A stretch of DNA of 22,990 bases from positions 1 to 22,990 of the IMG/VR virus record IMGVR_UViG_3300028375_000014. One strand, written 5' to 3'. This stretch comes from a virus. Below the pieces are notes generated by a model. That model searched no databases. It had not been told where the DNA came from and saw only the letters and a program-made list of their open reading frames with translations. Positions 1-6,582 of the stretch are shown in pieces. How positions within the stretch are numbered: position 1 is the first letter of the stretch; each line of letters opens with the position of its first letter. Made by a program: the position numbers and the translations under genes.

Positions 1-86
1 CACTCTCTAAACTCATACACCCTAGGCCACCCAAAACCACACCCGCGATAATTATCCATTCTATCCAAATTTATTGAGTAGGCCAT
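1..86 (-). CDS. Unknown protein, 5' part only (runs off left edge)
   Basis: An ATG on the minus strand at 86-84 opens a frame that stays open to the window edge (28 codons, beginning MAYSINLDRMDNYRG). The A of this ATG is the last base of the preceding gene's TAA stop (TAATG overlap), the coupling used repeatedly in this phage. An AGGAG lies 10 bases upstream. The visible residues are rich in aromatic and Gly residues (CGFGWPRVYEF) and match no family I recognise. It continues the run of small leftward genes. Confidence rests on the start context only, because the stop lies outside the window. Confidence 0.6.
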   Translation of the reverse strand, partial: MAYSINLDRMDNYRGCGFGWPRVYEFRE

Positions 87-355
87 TATTTCTTAACTCC
101 TAGCCATGGTTCGGGGATTATCCCGTTACATTCACATTCAAAACAGTATTTAGAATAATCTATCCTATCCTTCTCGCTTAAATCAATTTCGTACTCTTTA
201 CGCAGCCGCTTACGCTCCATATGGTCCTCTATGCCTCGCCGAGTTAGAACACTCGCTACGTTGGCCGCGCTTCTGTTACGCTCGTTACGGGCCGCTATTT
301 GCTTCGCGGTTGATTCATCTACTACTTTTTTATACAGTTTTGCCATGATAACCAT
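86..355 (-). CDS. Small basic hypothetical protein (89 aa)
   Basis: Unrecognised. The N-terminal two thirds is strongly charged and probably helical (many Lys, Arg and Glu between residues 5 and 65). The C-terminal third carries a short Cys cluster (FECECNG) that could bind metal but has too few ligands to call a zinc ribbon. The start at 355 has AAAGGAG only 4-5 bases upstream. The in-frame ATG three codons later (346) would be further from the same site and is a possible alternative. The start lies inside the 3' end of the 330-500 gene, whose final codons supply the Shine-Dalgarno, so translation is probably coupled. The TAA overlaps the next ATG by one base. Function unknown; the dense packing supports it as a real gene. 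Confidence 0.7.
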   Translation of the reverse strand: MVIMAKLYKKVVDESTAKQIAARNERNRSAANVASVLTRRGIEDHMERKRLRKEYEIDLSEKDRIDYSKYCFECECNGIIPEPWLGVKK

Positions 356-500
356 TTAACTCCTTTAGTAAATCACGTATATGCGCCTGCGCTTTTGCCT
401 TCTTAGCGTTCGAATGTGGGTCGTCATCCTCAAGCCCCCACCTAAGACCGCACGAACAGGCGTATTCGTCGCCCTCTTGCCATGTTTTACAAATAGACAT
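330..500 (-). CDS. Small Cys-containing hypothetical protein (56 aa)
   Basis: This ORF fills an otherwise empty stretch. It starts with ATG at 500 and reads MSICKTWQEGDEYACSCGLRW, ending NGYHGKTV at 330. The Cys pattern C4...C15-S-C17-G is reminiscent of a minimal metal-binding knuckle, with His29 and His40 as possible further ligands. The upstream sequence has a run of six G about 7 bases before the ATG, a usable but unusual ribosome binding site. Its 3' end overlaps the next leftward gene by 26 bases and provides that gene's AAAGGAG. Expected function unknown. The coding call rests on the uninterrupted frame, a start and ribosome site in the right place, and coupling with the gene downstream. 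Confidence 0.6.
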   Translation of the reverse strand: MSICKTWQEGDEYACSCGLRWGLEDDDPHSNAKKAKAQAHIRDLLKELNGYHGKTV

Positions 501-554
501 ACCAAAACCCCCCGTTAAGCGCGCACCGTTGTATAGTGCGCCCTGGATAAATGC

Positions 555-583
555 ATAATAATGAGCCTAAACTCTCGCTGCAA
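555..583 (-). promoter_or_regulatory. Candidate leftward promoter for the small-gene cluster
   Basis: Reading the minus strand: TTGCAG (583-578), a 17-base spacer, then TATTAT (560-555). The -10 matches consensus at five of six positions; the -35 at three. It lies in the only sizeable gap of the left end (501-607) and would start transcription near 548, upstream of the gene at 500. A 6-bp inverted repeat (GCGCAC 521-526, GTGCGC 536-541) would lie in the leader. No T-run follows, so it does not look like a terminator. Confidence 0.4.
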
Positions 584-607
584 TACCACATATCTAATTT
601 ACTCCGT

Positions 608-952
608 TTAGTCTGGTATTTTGATCCATTCACGATGTTGAACCATGTGCAAAGGAAACACATTTTCTCCGAGCTGAACCATCCAAGCGCCGTTTCGGTT
701 AATATCTATTGTGCAGAACTCAGCGCTATCGCCGTGCGCGTCTATCTTTTTCCACATGTACCGACCAGGCAATACCGGCATCGCTTTGTCCCAAGGCGAA
801 CTAGGTGCCTGTTTCTTAGCTATGTAGGTCTCAACCTTTCGGGCTGTTGTCTCTAACTTAAATGATTCAGCTTGAAGCTTGGCTATTTCTCGGTCGATAT
901 TATTCCTATATGACTCTAGCTCTGCGACTGTCAATTTTTCATATGCGTACAT
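608..952 (-). CDS. Hypothetical protein with N-terminal coiled coil (114 aa)
   Basis: Unrecognised. Residues 5-50 form a heptad-rich helix (LTVAELESYRNNIDREIAKLQ and onward, rich in Glu, Lys, Ala and Leu) that is very likely a coiled coil. The C-terminal half (GRYMWKKIDAHGDSAEFCTI... to ...HREWIKIPD) looks like a small beta-rich domain. This suggests an oligomeric accessory protein, but no function can be assigned. The start at 952 has GAGGG a suitable distance upstream. The start overlaps the previous gene's stop by 14 bases. A forward-strand frame over the same bases is its shadow. Confidence 0.75.
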   Translation of the reverse strand: MYAYEKLTVAELESYRNNIDREIAKLQAESFKLETTARKVETYIAKKQAPSSPWDKAMPVLPGRYMWKKIDAHGDSAEFCTIDINRNGAWMVQLGENVFPLHMVQHREWIKIPD

Positions 953-1130
953 GTTTTAACCCTCTTAGAAAAATAGTTTGATTAAAATCCACTTTTGGAT
1001 CTGCTAGTTTCGGACTCAATTCCCACAAATAGGCGCGGCCGCTTTTAACATTATTTAAAAACTTCCTAGCGCCCCATAAAGAAGAAAATTTCCACCAGAA
1101 TCCTGAATAATAAAGATAATGAGGTTTCAT
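939..1130 (-). CDS. Small hypothetical protein (63 aa)
   Basis: Unrecognised small protein, rich in aromatic and basic residues near the N-terminus (MKPHYLYYSGFWWKF). It has no membrane segment or Cys cluster. The start at 1130 is well supported by an AGGAGT 10 bases upstream, which lies inside the last codons of the 1132-1389 gene. The 24 bases covering this initiation site are nearly the same as those before the neighbouring gene at 1389. The 3' end overlaps the following gene by 14 bases. Probably one of the accessory or early host-interaction genes common at this position in phages; that is inference from context only. Confidence 0.7.
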   Translation of the reverse strand: MKPHYLYYSGFWWKFSSLWGARKFLNNVKSGRAYLWELSPKLADPKVDFNQTIFLRGLKHVRI

Positions 1131-1131
1131 G

Positions 1132-1389
1132 TTATTTACTCCTGTTGTTTTCTAACCTAAACGAGGTAGAAGGGGGGTATAGCAATTTCTTGATTAAAAC
1201 CTTTTTTCTTAGGGCTTTCAGCGCACTTAACGCTAGTTTGATTTGGTCGCGCAGCTCACTTTCCGATAAACCCCAATTGCGCATGTCCAAAATATCAACA
1301 GGCTCTTTTAAAGCAATTTCAAGATCTTCAATAGTGTTTATTTCAAAACATGCTGCGGCGAATGTGTTTTCTTGAATTTGGTTAGTCAT
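1132..1389 (-). CDS. Small hypothetical protein (85 aa)
   Basis: Unrecognised. A longer frame opens at 1455, but ATG 1389 is the better start. It has a perfect GGAGT 10 bases upstream, and the extra 22 codons would cover a likely promoter and palindrome (1424-1452). The protein (MTNQIQENTFAAACFEI...) has an acidic N-terminal half and a basic helical segment LKALRKKVLIKKLL near the C-terminus. It may be a small helical regulator or inhibitor, but there is no family evidence. Its last codons contain the AGGAGT used by the next gene, so the two are translationally linked. Confidence 0.7.
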   Translation of the reverse strand: MTNQIQENTFAAACFEINTIEDLEIALKEPVDILDMRNWGLSESELRDQIKLALSALKALRKKVLIKKLLYPPSTSFRLENNRSK

Positions 1390-1423
1390 GTTGTTTACTC
1401 CAGTTGTTTGCTTCGATGGGTTA

Positions 1424-1452
1424 ACCTTACGCTCTATTGACGACCCCGTCAA
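1424..1452 (-). promoter_or_regulatory. Candidate leftward promoter with TTGACG-N4-CGTCAA palindrome
   Basis: On the minus strand, TTGACG (1452-1447) lies 17 bases before TAAGGT (1429-1424), a good -35 with a weak -10. The -35 is the first arm of a perfect 6-bp inverted repeat, TTGACG-GGGT-CGTCAA (1452-1437). A GGTTAACC palindrome overlaps the -10. The same first element, TTGACG-N4-CGTCA, and a GGTTAA sequence occur in the promoter at 4800-4828. It sits 48 bases before the ATG at 1389, in the non-coding gap 1390-1465. Confidence 0.45.
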
Positions 1453-1465
1453 CATAAAATAGTAA

Positions 1466-1645
1466 TTAATTTTTAAGCGTCGTTAAATGCCACGAATCAC
1501 AATAGCGGCAGTCGTAAGCGCGCAGCTTGCGCCCCGACTTCTTGCTACGTCCGAGCTTTTTGGTGTAATGCTTTCGCTGAGTTTGTATGTAAGTGGCGTG
1601 TTCTAAAGCATCCGCTTTGTCTATGTAAGGTATTTTTTGACACAT
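1466..1645 (-). CDS. Small zinc-ribbon-like phage protein (59 aa)
   Basis: An uninterrupted 59-codon frame starting ATG at 1645 (MCQKIPYIDKADALEHATYI) and ending at 1466. GAGGTGA lies 7 bases upstream, inside the last codons of the primase-helicase gene. The C-terminus has the pattern Y-D-C-x2-C-x2-WHLTT. C-x2-C followed by WHLT is a recurring ending in very small phage proteins that probably bind one metal ion. The middle is strongly basic (KKLGRSKKSGRK), so nucleic-acid contact is plausible. It begins one base after the primase-helicase stop and is almost certainly co-translated. Function unknown. The recognisable Cys/Trp/His signature makes this more secure than its length suggests. Confidence 0.75.
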   Translation of the reverse strand: MCQKIPYIDKADALEHATYIQTQRKHYTKKLGRSKKSGRKLRAYDCRYCDSWHLTTLKN

Positions 1646-1646
1646 A

Positions 1647-4265
1647 TTATTTCACCTCGAATATTTCTGCAGCGTTCCCCGTTGGCATTATTTGAGCGCC
1701 TTGGGCCTCTTGGTAAACCCGCGCCACTTCTGCAGCGCCTTGAATATTACAATTTATATGGCCTTTACGCACAAACAGGCGAGGCTTTTTATTATCATCC
1801 ATGGGTATGGGATTATTGACGCGCCCATCAATCAGCGCGGGATGCCACACATACCCAAGTAATTCAAGCAGGTCTTTACGCTTATTATGTGGAATTGTGC
1901 GCGTGGCATGTATCGCATAAAGCAAGCGCTCAACCGCAACGGATGAAATCCACCCGCCCGCAAAGCCTGGCCTCCCTTCTTCAACCGCTTCTAGTATTTC
2001 CTGTTCTACACCCCCTAGCGACGTAAATATGGCCTCATCTGTGCTAGTCGTTTCCGGTGCTCTATGACATGCACCCGCCGGGTTTAATTCGTCCGGAATG
2101 GCGTAGTTAGTTAAATAGTTGGCAACGATGGCGTACCCGTCAGCTTTAAGCCAGTTATACAGGTCCGGGAAATACGAACCGTCCATTTTGTCGCGAACAA
2201 TGTCAGTCGCTACCTGCTGAGCACAATAGAAAACAGAGAAGCGACGGTCATTGCGGGTTTTGCGTATACCATCCTTATAATTGCTATTTAATATAAAATT
2301 AGCAAAATTGTCACCCATAACTTGCGCTACTTGCATGGCACGCTTTGCTAGCCGGTCGTTTGTTATCATCGGTTTAAGTACTTCGATTATCTCTTTTTTA
2401 TGATCAGGAACGTAAACGTCCTCGATCCCTATGAAGAGTTTGTTAAATAACCATTCGTTGAATTTTTCTGATATTTCGCTCGCCGGCGGCAGATGGGTGT
2501 ATTTATCCCCAATAGCAAAAGCCACACAGCGCGTAAACAGCGTTTTACCATTACCTTCAACGCCTTGTATTAACGGTGCCCATTGAAACTTAATACCTTT
2601 GTGCTGTATGCACGCGGCCATATACGCTAACAGTATGCTGCGGTCGTGCTCATTTGGCAGTACTTTGGCCAGGTGTAACAAAAACGGCGCGGGATCACCT
2701 TCAAGGCGCTTAGTTTCTATAGGTAGATACGCGTTAAGTAATAGTCGCCCGTCCTCGTTAAGTAAAGCGCCCGGCGACTGTAGTGGCCTAAATGCCATAG
2801 CCTCGGCTTTCGGGTATCTGACTATCTGAGACTCTGTGAACGCGTCCCACGCCTTGCGAGTCACTTTGTCCCCGCCGTCGTCAAGCTGAAATGTATACCC
2901 GCCATAGGTGGCATTAAATTGCTCAGACTTAAGCAACGCGCCGTTTGGCGTAAAAACTTTGTGTATTTCTTGAATATAAACGCACCCTTTGAAATATTCT
3001 ATTTGCTGAGTGGCCCCAAGGTACTGATAGCCCGACAGTATTTCCGGCTCGGTTTTACCATCTGCAAGTGGTGCAGCTGCACTCTCGATAGGTGTCAACG
3101 TTTTGCGTAATTCTTTGGTTGTTTTGTCTTTGTTATCTAACCAAAATTTAGCGTTTGGCACCTTGCAAAACATTTCTATTAATTCAACTTCGCCCAAGCA
3201 TTCTTGCAGCTTTTGCGCTCTGACGCTAACAGCATAGTCTCTTTGAGGGTCACTGTTCGCGCGTAGTTTTACAGCGCCGAATTGTTGTGCTATAGCGTCA
3301 TCTACTTGCTGGACCGAATAAACAACGTCTTGCAGCGACACGGCCCGCGTAATAGTCCTAATGAGATAATCTTCGCGATCCCATTTGTCGCGCACCATGG
3401 CCGACATTTCCATTAGCTTTTGTATTCGTTCGCAATTGTTACCCGTCCAAAATGCTAAATGTTGGGCGAGGGCTGCGTCAGCACTACTGCCGTCATAAGC
3501 GCGCTGACCTTCTGTGTCTGGATATGCTTTTCCGAGGGCGTCCTCGTCACACTCCCATAGATGCTTAAAAGTGGCTCTATCGCCAAAAATAGCACCACCA
3601 CCACCTGTCTTAAGCGCGCGTTCGATAAGTTCATCGTCGTCGTCTGTACCCGTCCAACTTTCCACTGGTTCGGTCGTCCAATCTTGGTCCTTAGTTGCTG
3701 ATTTAGGCGCGAAGTAGCTCTCTATGACATCGCGTAAATGTGTGGAATGGTCATAACCGGCAGACCCAATAGTATTATCACCTGTTAAGGCAACGAAGCG
3801 GCCTTCTGTGTAGAGCTCTAAGCCTAACGGTATGTTTTTACATGAGTGCTCGGGTGGCGCGCCTGAGTATTGACTGAATATGTGCAAACCACGGCCCGAT
3901 TGAGACACCTCAACCGCTGCGCTAGGCAAACGCGCTAATATATCCATTGCAACGCTAGACCAGGTTGTATTGTCCGCGTTTAAACATTTATCTAAGTCCA
4001 CAAAGAAAAAAGGATCATTAGCGGTAAATAGGAACCCGACGCCATACTCAGGGCCGCAAAGGTTGGCCATTGCAAGGGCGTTCTGCGCGTCCGTTGTGCT
4101 GCCTGGGTCTTTTTGCCAATCGGCGCCTTTAGGGTATGACAAGCATGTATGCGGGCTTATGGGAAACTTTTTATTACTTTTAGAATCTTCGTCCCAAACT
4201 AACTTATACAAACAAAACTGATTATAGGCTGCTAGGGGCTTCAGCGCCTCGGGTAAATTTTGCAT
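1647..4265 (-). CDS. Primase-polymerase/helicase fusion (NrS-1-like, DUF5906-type helicase)
   Basis: Replicative protein expected to prime and unwind phage DNA. The N-terminal primase-polymerase core shows FFFVDLDKC (metal-binding D90 and D92), SGRGLHIF (123-130, the S-x-H type motif with H128) and the conserved strand ELYTEGRFVALTGD (150-163). A helical linker follows (about 265-310). The C-terminal SF3/AAA-type helicase has Walker A GVEGNGKT (568-575), Walker B-like LFIGIEDV (610-617) and an arginine-finger candidate NDRRF (672-676), as in phage D5/DUF5906 helicases. This order matches NrS-1-type phage primase-helicases. At 872 aa it appears complete. The start has AGGGGTG 5 bases upstream, and it begins one base after the TetR-like gene's stop. 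Its partners are probably the PolA-type polymerase and SSB encoded on the opposite strand. Confidence 0.9.
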   Translation of the reverse strand: MQNLPEALKPLAAYNQFCLYKLVWDEDSKSNKKFPISPHTCLSYPKGADWQKDPGSTTDAQNALAMANLCGPEYGVGFLFTANDPFFFVDLDKCLNADNTTWSSVAMDILARLPSAAVEVSQSGRGLHIFSQYSGAPPEHSCKNIPLGLELYTEGRFVALTGDNTIGSAGYDHSTHLRDVIESYFAPKSATKDQDWTTEPVESWTGTDDDDELIERALKTGGGGAIFGDRATFKHLWECDEDALGKAYPDTEGQRAYDGSSADAALAQHLAFWTGNNCERIQKLMEMSAMVRDKWDREDYLIRTITRAVSLQDVVYSVQQVDDAIAQQFGAVKLRANSDPQRDYAVSVRAQKLQECLGEVELIEMFCKVPNAKFWLDNKDKTTKELRKTLTPIESAAAPLADGKTEPEILSGYQYLGATQQIEYFKGCVYIQEIHKVFTPNGALLKSEQFNATYGGYTFQLDDGGDKVTRKAWDAFTESQIVRYPKAEAMAFRPLQSPGALLNEDGRLLLNAYLPIETKRLEGDPAPFLLHLAKVLPNEHDRSILLAYMAACIQHKGIKFQWAPLIQGVEGNGKTLFTRCVAFAIGDKYTHLPPASEISEKFNEWLFNKLFIGIEDVYVPDHKKEIIEVLKPMITNDRLAKRAMQVAQVMGDNFANFILNSNYKDGIRKTRNDRRFSVFYCAQQVATDIVRDKMDGSYFPDLYNWLKADGYAIVANYLTNYAIPDELNPAGACHRAPETTSTDEAIFTSLGGVEQEILEAVEEGRPGFAGGWISSVAVERLLYAIHATRTIPHNKRKDLLELLGYVWHPALIDGRVNNPIPMDDNKKPRLFVRKGHINCNIQGAAEVARVYQEAQGAQIMPTGNAAEIFEVK

Positions 4266-4266
4266 A

Positions 4267-4770
4267 TTACACCCCTAATAGTTTAATCGCTGCTTCCTTC
4301 AATTCAGGGTCCGCTTTTTTAGCGTGCTCATCCCCGTTTGCTAGCCCCTGCGCTATTACTTCGGTAACGCCTTGTTTTATGGCCCGGCGCATGATAGCCG
4401 TCTTAAGCTGCCCCATAGTGCCAAAATACCGCGTTACGAGCCCCATTGATACTCCCGCCCCCTCTGCGACCTTGTCCCGAGTAATGCGCGTATAACCTAG
4501 CTCGCGCGACATTAGTACCGCAATATTCAATATGTGGTCTTTGCGCAGCGCTGGATTGGCACGCGTTTTGCTTACGGTGTACGAAAATTCTGGAATGTTT
4601 TCGAGCTTTAACTCTTCAACAAAATCAGAAAAATTGCACCCCATAATATGCGGGAATGAGCCGTCCGGGATACCCGAACGCTCACATAATTGGCGGCGAG
4701 ACAAATTGATTAAACCATCACCTTTGACCATGCAAACAGCCACTTTTTTAACTTCGTCACGTTGATTCAT
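4267..4770 (-). CDS. TetR-like DNA-binding regulator with two tandem HTH units
   Basis: Residues 80-130 form a classical TetR/AcrR-type N-terminal domain: helix 1 ILNIAVLMSRELG, then ITRDKVAEGAGVSMGLVTRYFG, the turn and recognition helix, then the helix 4 start. Residues 7-53 align to it without gaps (10-44 against 83-117, 9 identities in 35 by eye, including the A-V-x-M, E-x-x-G and final G positions) and look like a second, diverged copy. The usual TetR ligand-binding domain is missing: only about 40 residues follow the second HTH. So this resembles a two-HTH monomer rather than a normal TetR dimer. AGGAAG precedes the ATG. A 25-bp palindrome and a promoter lie just upstream, suggesting that it represses itself and the primase operon. 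It is less likely to act only in replication initiation. Confidence 0.75.
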   Translation of the reverse strand: MNQRDEVKKVAVCMVKGDGLINLSRRQLCERSGIPDGSFPHIMGCNFSDFVEELKLENIPEFSYTVSKTRANPALRKDHILNIAVLMSRELGYTRITRDKVAEGAGVSMGLVTRYFGTMGQLKTAIMRRAIKQGVTEVIAQGLANGDEHAKKADPELKEAAIKLLGV

Positions 4771-4783
4771 TTCTTTACTTCCT

Positions 4784-4808
4784 GGTTATTATTAAGTTGA
4801 TATTAACC
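4784..4808. promoter_or_regulatory. 25-bp palindromic operator candidate
   Basis: The segment has half-sites GGTTA at one end and TAACC at the other. Ten of twelve base pairs are symmetric around a central base at 4796. It covers the -10 box and the predicted transcription start of the leftward promoter at 4800-4828, and ends 13 bases before the TetR-like gene's ATG. Location and length fit an autorepression site for that protein. Binding is inference. Confidence 0.5.
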
Positions 4809-4828
4809 CGTAGTGACGCAATCGTCAA
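4800..4828 (-). promoter_or_regulatory. Candidate leftward promoter of the TetR-like/primase operon segment
   Basis: Minus strand TTGACG (4828-4823), a 17-base spacer, then TAATAT (4805-4800). The -35 matches consensus at five of six and the -10 at four. The -35 is part of TTGACG-ATTG-CGTCAC (arms TGACG/CGTCA), the same element as at 1437-1452. The promoter overlaps the final codons of the 4803-5015 gene, and its start point would fall in the palindrome at 4784-4808. Confidence 0.5.
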
Positions 4829-5015
4829 TACACAGTATAAAATCACTGAATATAACTCGATCATCCCCTTGGCCATAGATTAACGTTTTCTTTGTGCGCG
4901 GTAAATCCGGCGGCCCCATAATGGCGACCACATCATCGAGTGTCTTAAAGCCCGAGTCTGTTGATACCCCCGTGCTTTGCTTATTAGCGTTTGTAAATGG
5001 CGTTGCGTATATCAT
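4803..5015 (-). CDS. Small hypothetical protein (70 aa)
   Basis: Unrecognised. The middle (GFKTLDDVVAIMGPPDLPRTKK) looks like a short helix followed by a Pro turn, then two or three beta strands (TLIYGQGDDRVIFSDFILCIDDC). It could be a single compact domain. It is tightly tied to the nuclease gene upstream: its ATG overlaps the nuclease TGA as ATGA, and GAGGGT in the nuclease's last codons is its ribosome site. Its last codons double as the -35 region of the next promoter. Co-translation with the nuclease suggests a partner role, but that is only inference. Confidence 0.7.
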   Translation of the reverse strand: MIYATPFTNANKQSTGVSTDSGFKTLDDVVAIMGPPDLPRTKKTLIYGQGDDRVIFSDFILCIDDCVTTG

Positions 5016-5485
5016 AATGTACCCTCACTATTGGCAAACGCCGCGTTACCACCCAGTGACGCGACTAGATTTAAAAAATTAAGCTGAGCTACTTCTCTAT
5101 CCGTACCTGAATACGTCCAAAAGGATTCTTTAACCTCTCTCGCTAGAAACTGGCCAACTATAGAACCCACGTGGTTTTGAGTTATTAACAGCGGGCTAAT
5201 GCCTATCAAATCACTTGACTTTAAAACCGCGTTCATTTGCTTCGACTCATTACAAAGACCGTATCGGAAAAAGCTACCGTCCTCAGTGTAAGCCCCGCCC
5301 ACATTATTACGCCACAAGCGCGCCCCCTTGCTACTCGCCTCAATACGTATCTGCGATTGTACGGCGCTTTCGCTCCGGCCTTCCTGGCGTTCGGGATCGG
5401 TTTTAGCCAGTCCAAACTCGCGGCGTAAGTCCTCAACCGCAGCCATAGGAACACCCCATTTTATAGCCCATTGTATTAAATTCAT
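5012..5485 (-). CDS. VRR-NUC domain nuclease
   Basis: PD-(D/E)XK-fold nuclease of the VRR-NUC type common in phage replication modules, where such proteins are thought to cut branched or structured DNA. Visible features: SESAVQSQIRIEASSKGARLWRNN (38-61, the helix and strand with the conserved Glu and Arg/Asn), SSDLIGI (90-96, with catalytic D92), AREVKE (115-120, the E-x-K motif with E117 and K119) and a C-terminal helix with Q134 and A/F-rich ending, as expected for the family. Residues 1-35 look like an added helical segment. At 157 aa it is somewhat longer than stand-alone VRR-NUC proteins. ATGA overlaps join it both to the methyltransferase upstream and the small gene downstream. Confidence 0.85.
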   Translation of the reverse strand: MNLIQWAIKWGVPMAAVEDLRREFGLAKTDPERQEGRSESAVQSQIRIEASSKGARLWRNNVGGAYTEDGSFFRYGLCNESKQMNAVLKSSDLIGISPLLITQNHVGSIVGQFLAREVKESFWTYSGTDREVAQLNFLNLVASLGGNAAFANSEGTL

Positions 5486-6582
5486 TGTTCTATTCCTTGT
5501 TTAAAAATGTGAGCGATAACGTCAATCGTCCAGCCGTTACCAAACATTTTATATAATTGCGAGTTGCTTATGCCGGCGCTTAGTAATGTGTCTAAAATGT
5601 CCTCGGGTATTGTTTGCAGTCTGCCGCATTCGCGCGGGGTTAGTTTTCGGTAGTGAACGTTTTTAAGACATTCTTTAAATTCTTTTTCAATTGCGTCAGT
5701 AGTTGCAACCATAGGCCGACTATCTGCGTCTACTCCTTTGTAGTAATTTGCTGTTAAACATAATGCTTTACCGTTATCGTTATATCTTCCGCGTTGTGCA
5801 GCGCATTTAACCTCTAAATAATTACCATAGCAAGTTTCGCTAATATCATGCTCTTTAATCATTGTTTTTTGCTTTCTTTCGATGCTATTCCAAGCTACTG
5901 CACCGTTATAGGAAGCAGTTAAAACAAAGCTTTTATCTTGCTTTGTTGTCATTAAATCACACGCTTCACCGCCTTCTAAAATATCAGCTAATACAATCCC
6001 TTTATCTTTTGGCTGCTCAACACCCCAGTTACACCAATAAAATCGCTGTCTGTTCTGTGCGCTAACTAATGCGCTATTGATAAAAACAGGCTCTACACCG
6101 ATTGCATTACTAATCAAGTCCAAAAATTCCTTTTTCATCTTTACGTTTTCAAGAAAAAACTTGATTTTAGGATTGCACATTTTTACGAAATCAAGGCAAA
6201 GAATGTATTCCCAAAATAGATAAGATTGACTTAAAAACTCGGCTTTTGCTAATTTAAGCTCAAGATACTTTTCTCGGCTATCGACAACTATTTTTTCACC
6301 GTTTAGTATTGCAGCAGTGCCAGCCATTTTTCCAGCCATTGAGAAGCCCTGGCAAGGTGAGCCCCCTATAAACCAATCTAGCGAACACCAATCAATCGTC
6401 CATTCTCGCCATCGGGTTATATCGCCCAATTGTATTGTGTCTGGAAAAACAGCCATTGACCCCTCTATCGCGTACTTGTCAACTTCGCTAGAGTAGTATT
6501 TGCCTGGCGTAATGCCTAGCACCTCAAAAGCAATGCGACCCCTCCCGTGACCATCAAAACACGCTAATACGTTATTACTCAT
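5482..6582 (-). CDS. DNA (cytosine-5) methyltransferase
   Basis: Adds a methyl group to C5 of cytosine in a specific DNA site using S-adenosylmethionine. In order: motif I LACFDGHGRGRIAFEVLG (6-23, with a Gly-rich DGxGxG variant), motif II SSEVDKYA with E33, motif IV GGSPCQGFS with nucleophile C77, motif VI ENV (145-147), motif VIII QNRQR (176-180), motif IX LTPRECGRLQ and motif X GNGWTIDVIAHI near the end. Between VIII and IX is a target-recognition region of about 120 residues. A TTG two codons upstream (6588) also opens the frame, but ATG 6582 has AGG 6 bases upstream and forms an ATGA overlap with the preceding gene. All catalytic motifs are intact. It probably protects phage DNA from host restriction or marks it; target site unknown. 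Confidence 0.92.
   Translation of the reverse strand: MSNNVLACFDGHGRGRIAFEVLGITPGKYYSSEVDKYAIEGSMAVFPDTIQLGDITRWREWTIDWCSLDWFIGGSPCQGFSMAGKMAGTAAILNGEKIVVDSREKYLELKLAKAEFLSQSYLFWEYILCLDFVKMCNPKIKFFLENVKMKKEFLDLISNAIGVEPVFINSALVSAQNRQRFYWCNWGVEQPKDKGIVLADILEGGEACDLMTTKQDKSFVLTASYNGAVAWNSIERKQKTMIKEHDISETCYGNYLEVKCAAQRGRYNDNGKALCLTANYYKGVDADSRPMVATTDAIEKEFKECLKNVHYRKLTPRECGRLQTIPEDILDTLLSAGISNSQLYKMFGNGWTIDVIAHIFKQGIEQ

Noticed and set aside
521-541. Hairpin GCGCAC/GTGCGC as a terminator
   Set aside because: The stem is only 6 bp and no T-run follows on either strand.
551-856. 101-aa forward frame opposite the coiled-coil gene
   Set aside because: It has no ribosome site and runs antisense to a better-supported leftward gene with a clear start and coupling to its neighbour.
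1390-1455. 22-codon N-terminal extension of the gene at 1132-1389
   Set aside because: It contains the promoter and palindrome, and the internal ATG has a far better ribosome site.
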